A stretch of 64,000 nt of DNA from NCBI RefSeq assembly GCF_029892155.1, contig NZ_JARZAG010000006.1, forward strand, positions 1 through 64,000. Reading direction: 5' to 3'. Source of the stretch: Kitasatospora sp. GAS204B (GTDB taxonomy: Bacteria > Actinomycetota > Actinomycetes > Streptomycetales > Streptomycetaceae). The notes under the pieces are model-generated. The model saw nothing but the letters and a program-made list of their open reading frames with translations. It made no database searches and had not been told where the DNA came from. Position numbers and translations under genes: made by a program. The stretch's first letter is position 1, and each line of letters begins with the position of its first letter. This document shows positions 62,613-64,000 of this stretch, in pieces.

Positions 62613-62654
62613 CGCCCCCGCGCCGGGTCCGGACGGACCGACGGCGCGGGGGCG
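62613..62654. terminator. Terminator between SnoaL-like gene and kdpA
   Basis: Twelve-base arms CGCCCCCGCGCC and GGCGCGGGGGCG enclose an inner GGTCC/GGACC pairing. It lies just past the SnoaL-like stop and just past the convergent kdpA stop, serving both. Confidence 0.7.
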
Positions 62655-62671
62655 CAGTGAGCGTGTCGGCG

Positions 62672-64000
62672 CTACCTCAGGCCCTCCGCCAGCGGCCCGA
62701 GGGCCAGCGCGGGCAGGAAGTTGAGCAGCGCCAGGATCAACGCCGCGCCGGTGGCCAGGGTGACGAAGTTGACCCCGGAGGCGCGCAGCGTGCCGGCCGT
62801 CACGACGCCCGGGCGCTGCCTGGCCAGCTTGCCGGCCAGGGCGAGCACGAAGGCGATCGGGACGTAGCGGCCGAGCAGCATGGCGACCACCATCAGGCCG
62901 TTGTGGAAGTCGGTCGCGCCGTTGAAGCCCGACATCGCGCTGCCGTTGCTCTGCGTGTTGCTGGTGTAGGCGTAGATCAGTTCGGTCAGGCCGTGCGGGC
63001 CCGGATTGCCCATGTCGGCCGCGCCGTCCTGGCCCAGGCCCACCGAGACGGCCGAGCAGACCAGGATGACGGTCGGCGCGACCAGCGCGTACATCACCAC
63101 GTAGCGCATCTCACCGAGCCCGATCCGCTTGCGCAGGTACTCGGGCGTGCGGCCGACCATCAGGCCGCCGATGAACACCGCGATCAGCACGGCGATCAGC
63201 AGGCCGTAGAGGCCACTGCCGGTGCCGCCGGGGGCGATCTCGCCGAGCATCATGGCCGCCAGCAGCACCCCGCCGCCGAGGCTGGAGAAGCTGTCGTAGG
63301 AGCCGCCGCCCGCGCCGTCCGCGCTGCCGGTGGCCGAGATGCCGAAGAGCGTGGTCCCGGGGATGCCGAAGCGGGTCTCGGTGCCCTCGTACTGGCCGCC
63401 GACCGCCGCCGCGACCGGGCTGTGGGTCGAGTGCTGGGCGAGCGAGGCCGCCGCGAGCAGCAGGCCGAACAGGATGCCGACCACCGCGAGCAGGGTCCAG
63501 GACTGCTTGAGGCTGCCGACCATCCGTCCGAAGGTGCGGATGAACGCCGTCGGGATCAGCAGCATCAGCACGATCTCGATCAGGTTGCTGGCCGCGTTCG
63601 GGTTCTCGAACGGGTGTGCGCTGCTGGCGTTGAAGAAGCCGCCGCCGTCGCCGGAGAAGAGCTTGACGGACTCCCAGGAGCCCACCGGGCCGCCGATCAG
63701 TGTCTGCTGACCGCCCGTCAGTGTGGTGACGGTGTGGCTGCCGCCCAGGTTCTGCTCGACGCCGAGCGCGATCAGCAGCAGTCCGGCCACCACGGCGAGT
63801 GGCACCAGGACCCGCCCGATGGTGCGGATCAGGTCGACCCAGAAGTTGCCCAGCTCGTCGGTGCCGTGCCGGACCAGGCCGCGGATCAGCGCCAGGGCCG
63901 CGCAGATGCCGACCGCCGCCGAGGCGAACGCCTGCACGCCCAGGCCCGCCATCACCGCGAAGTGCCCGGTGCCGGTCTCCGGCACGTAGTTCTGCCAGCT
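62672..64000 (-). CDS. kdpA: Potassium-transporting ATPase subunit KdpA, 5' end outside window
   Basis: 442 residues of KdpA, the potassium-binding channel-like subunit of the Kdp pump, reaching the window edge; about 115 N-terminal residues are missing. Filter loops seen are GGGFFNASSAHPFENP, GEIAPGGTGSGLYG and NGSAMSGF; the first loop begins at the edge (SWQNY). In the usual kdpFABC order kdpB should follow the kdpA stop on this strand. Instead a terminator and the convergent SnoaL-like gene follow, so kdpB and kdpC are not in their normal place. Confidence 0.93.
   Translation of the reverse strand, partial: SWQNYVPETGTGHFAVMAGLGVQAFASAAVGICAALALIRGLVRHGTDELGNFWVDLIRTIGRVLVPLAVVAGLLLIALGVEQNLGGSHTVTTLTGGQQTLIGGPVGSWESVKLFSGDGGGFFNASSAHPFENPNAASNLIEIVLMLLIPTAFIRTFGRMVGSLKQSWTLLAVVGILFGLLLAAASLAQHSTHSPVAAAVGGQYEGTETRFGIPGTTLFGISATGSADGAGGGSYDSFSSLGGGVLLAAMMLGEIAPGGTGSGLYGLLIAVLIAVFIGGLMVGRTPEYLRKRIGLGEMRYVVMYALVAPTVILVCSAVSVGLGQDGAADMGNPGPHGLTELIYAYTSNTQSNGSAMSGFNGATDFHNGLMVVAMLLGRYVPIAFVLALAGKLARQRPGVVTAGTLRASGVNFVTLATGAALILALLNFLPALALGPLAEGLR

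Overview
The window is very GC-rich DNA with third codon positions almost all G or C. It encodes an initiator tRNA, a whiE-type spore-pigment polyketide cluster, Tat-type secreted enzymes, SpoIIE-type phosphatase signalling and many secreted carbohydrate-active proteins. Together these point to a sporulating streptomycete (Streptomyces or Kitasatospora). It reads like ordinary chromosome; no phage, plasmid or transposase gene was seen.

Layout. 0.1-10.4 kb: DUF3048 lipoprotein, a small membrane protein, a TPP-riboswitch-like element with no gene behind it, a beta-lactamase-fold hydrolase, a GNAT-AAA+ fusion, an APC/KimA-like transporter with a C-terminal OB fold, prfC, a flavin monooxygenase and tRNA-fMet. 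10.6-15.3 kb: a response regulator whose coupled kinase survives only as a stub, a secreted glycosidase, a SHOCT membrane protein and a two-domain multicopper oxidase. 15.3-27.5 kb: the spore-pigment type II PKS locus. A divergent hydroxylase faces SchA/CurD protein, cupin, KS-alpha, KS-beta, ACP, aromatase and TcmI-like cyclase, followed by a full acetyl-CoA carboxylase set (fused AccDA, BCCP, AccC) and a convergent O-methyltransferase. A nearly pure G/C tract separates accC from the methyltransferase.

27.6-42.7 kb: beta-helix protein, a duplicated-domain secreted protein, gltD without gltB, an NAD-dependent DNA ligase, a PAS-GAF-PP2C-HATPase sensor phosphatase, a GH27-ricin protein, a VWA protein with a coupled partner, and a DHFR-like protein. 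42.7-48.4 kb: a Ser/Thr kinase followed by a membrane protein with Thr-Val-Glu-Leu-Pro repeats and a similar ectodomain, then a long gene-poor stretch, a lipoprotein and an NlpC/P60-like protein. 48.5-50.6 kb: arsenic cassette (arsC, aquaglyceroporin, arsR, divergent arsI/cadI). 50.7-54.5 kb: alcohol dehydrogenase, Acg-type nitroreductase and two universal stress proteins, with a 168-bp hairpin element between the stress genes. 54.6-64 kb: a DJ-1/aldehyde dehydrogenase fusion with divergent MarR, a polysaccharide-lyase-like protein, htpG, a YihY-type protein, a second MarR facing a SnoaL-like gene, and kdpA running off the window end.

How the genes work together. The PKS block supplies malonyl-CoA (AccDA/B/C), builds and folds the chain (KS-alpha/beta, ACP, aromatase, cyclases) and tailors it (hydroxylase, cupin, SchA/CurD, methyltransferase). 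Other self-contained modules are the arsenic cassette, the kinase pair, the MarR-controlled aldehyde module and the stress cluster. Genes are closely packed, and several gene ends carry perfect or near-perfect palindromic terminators.
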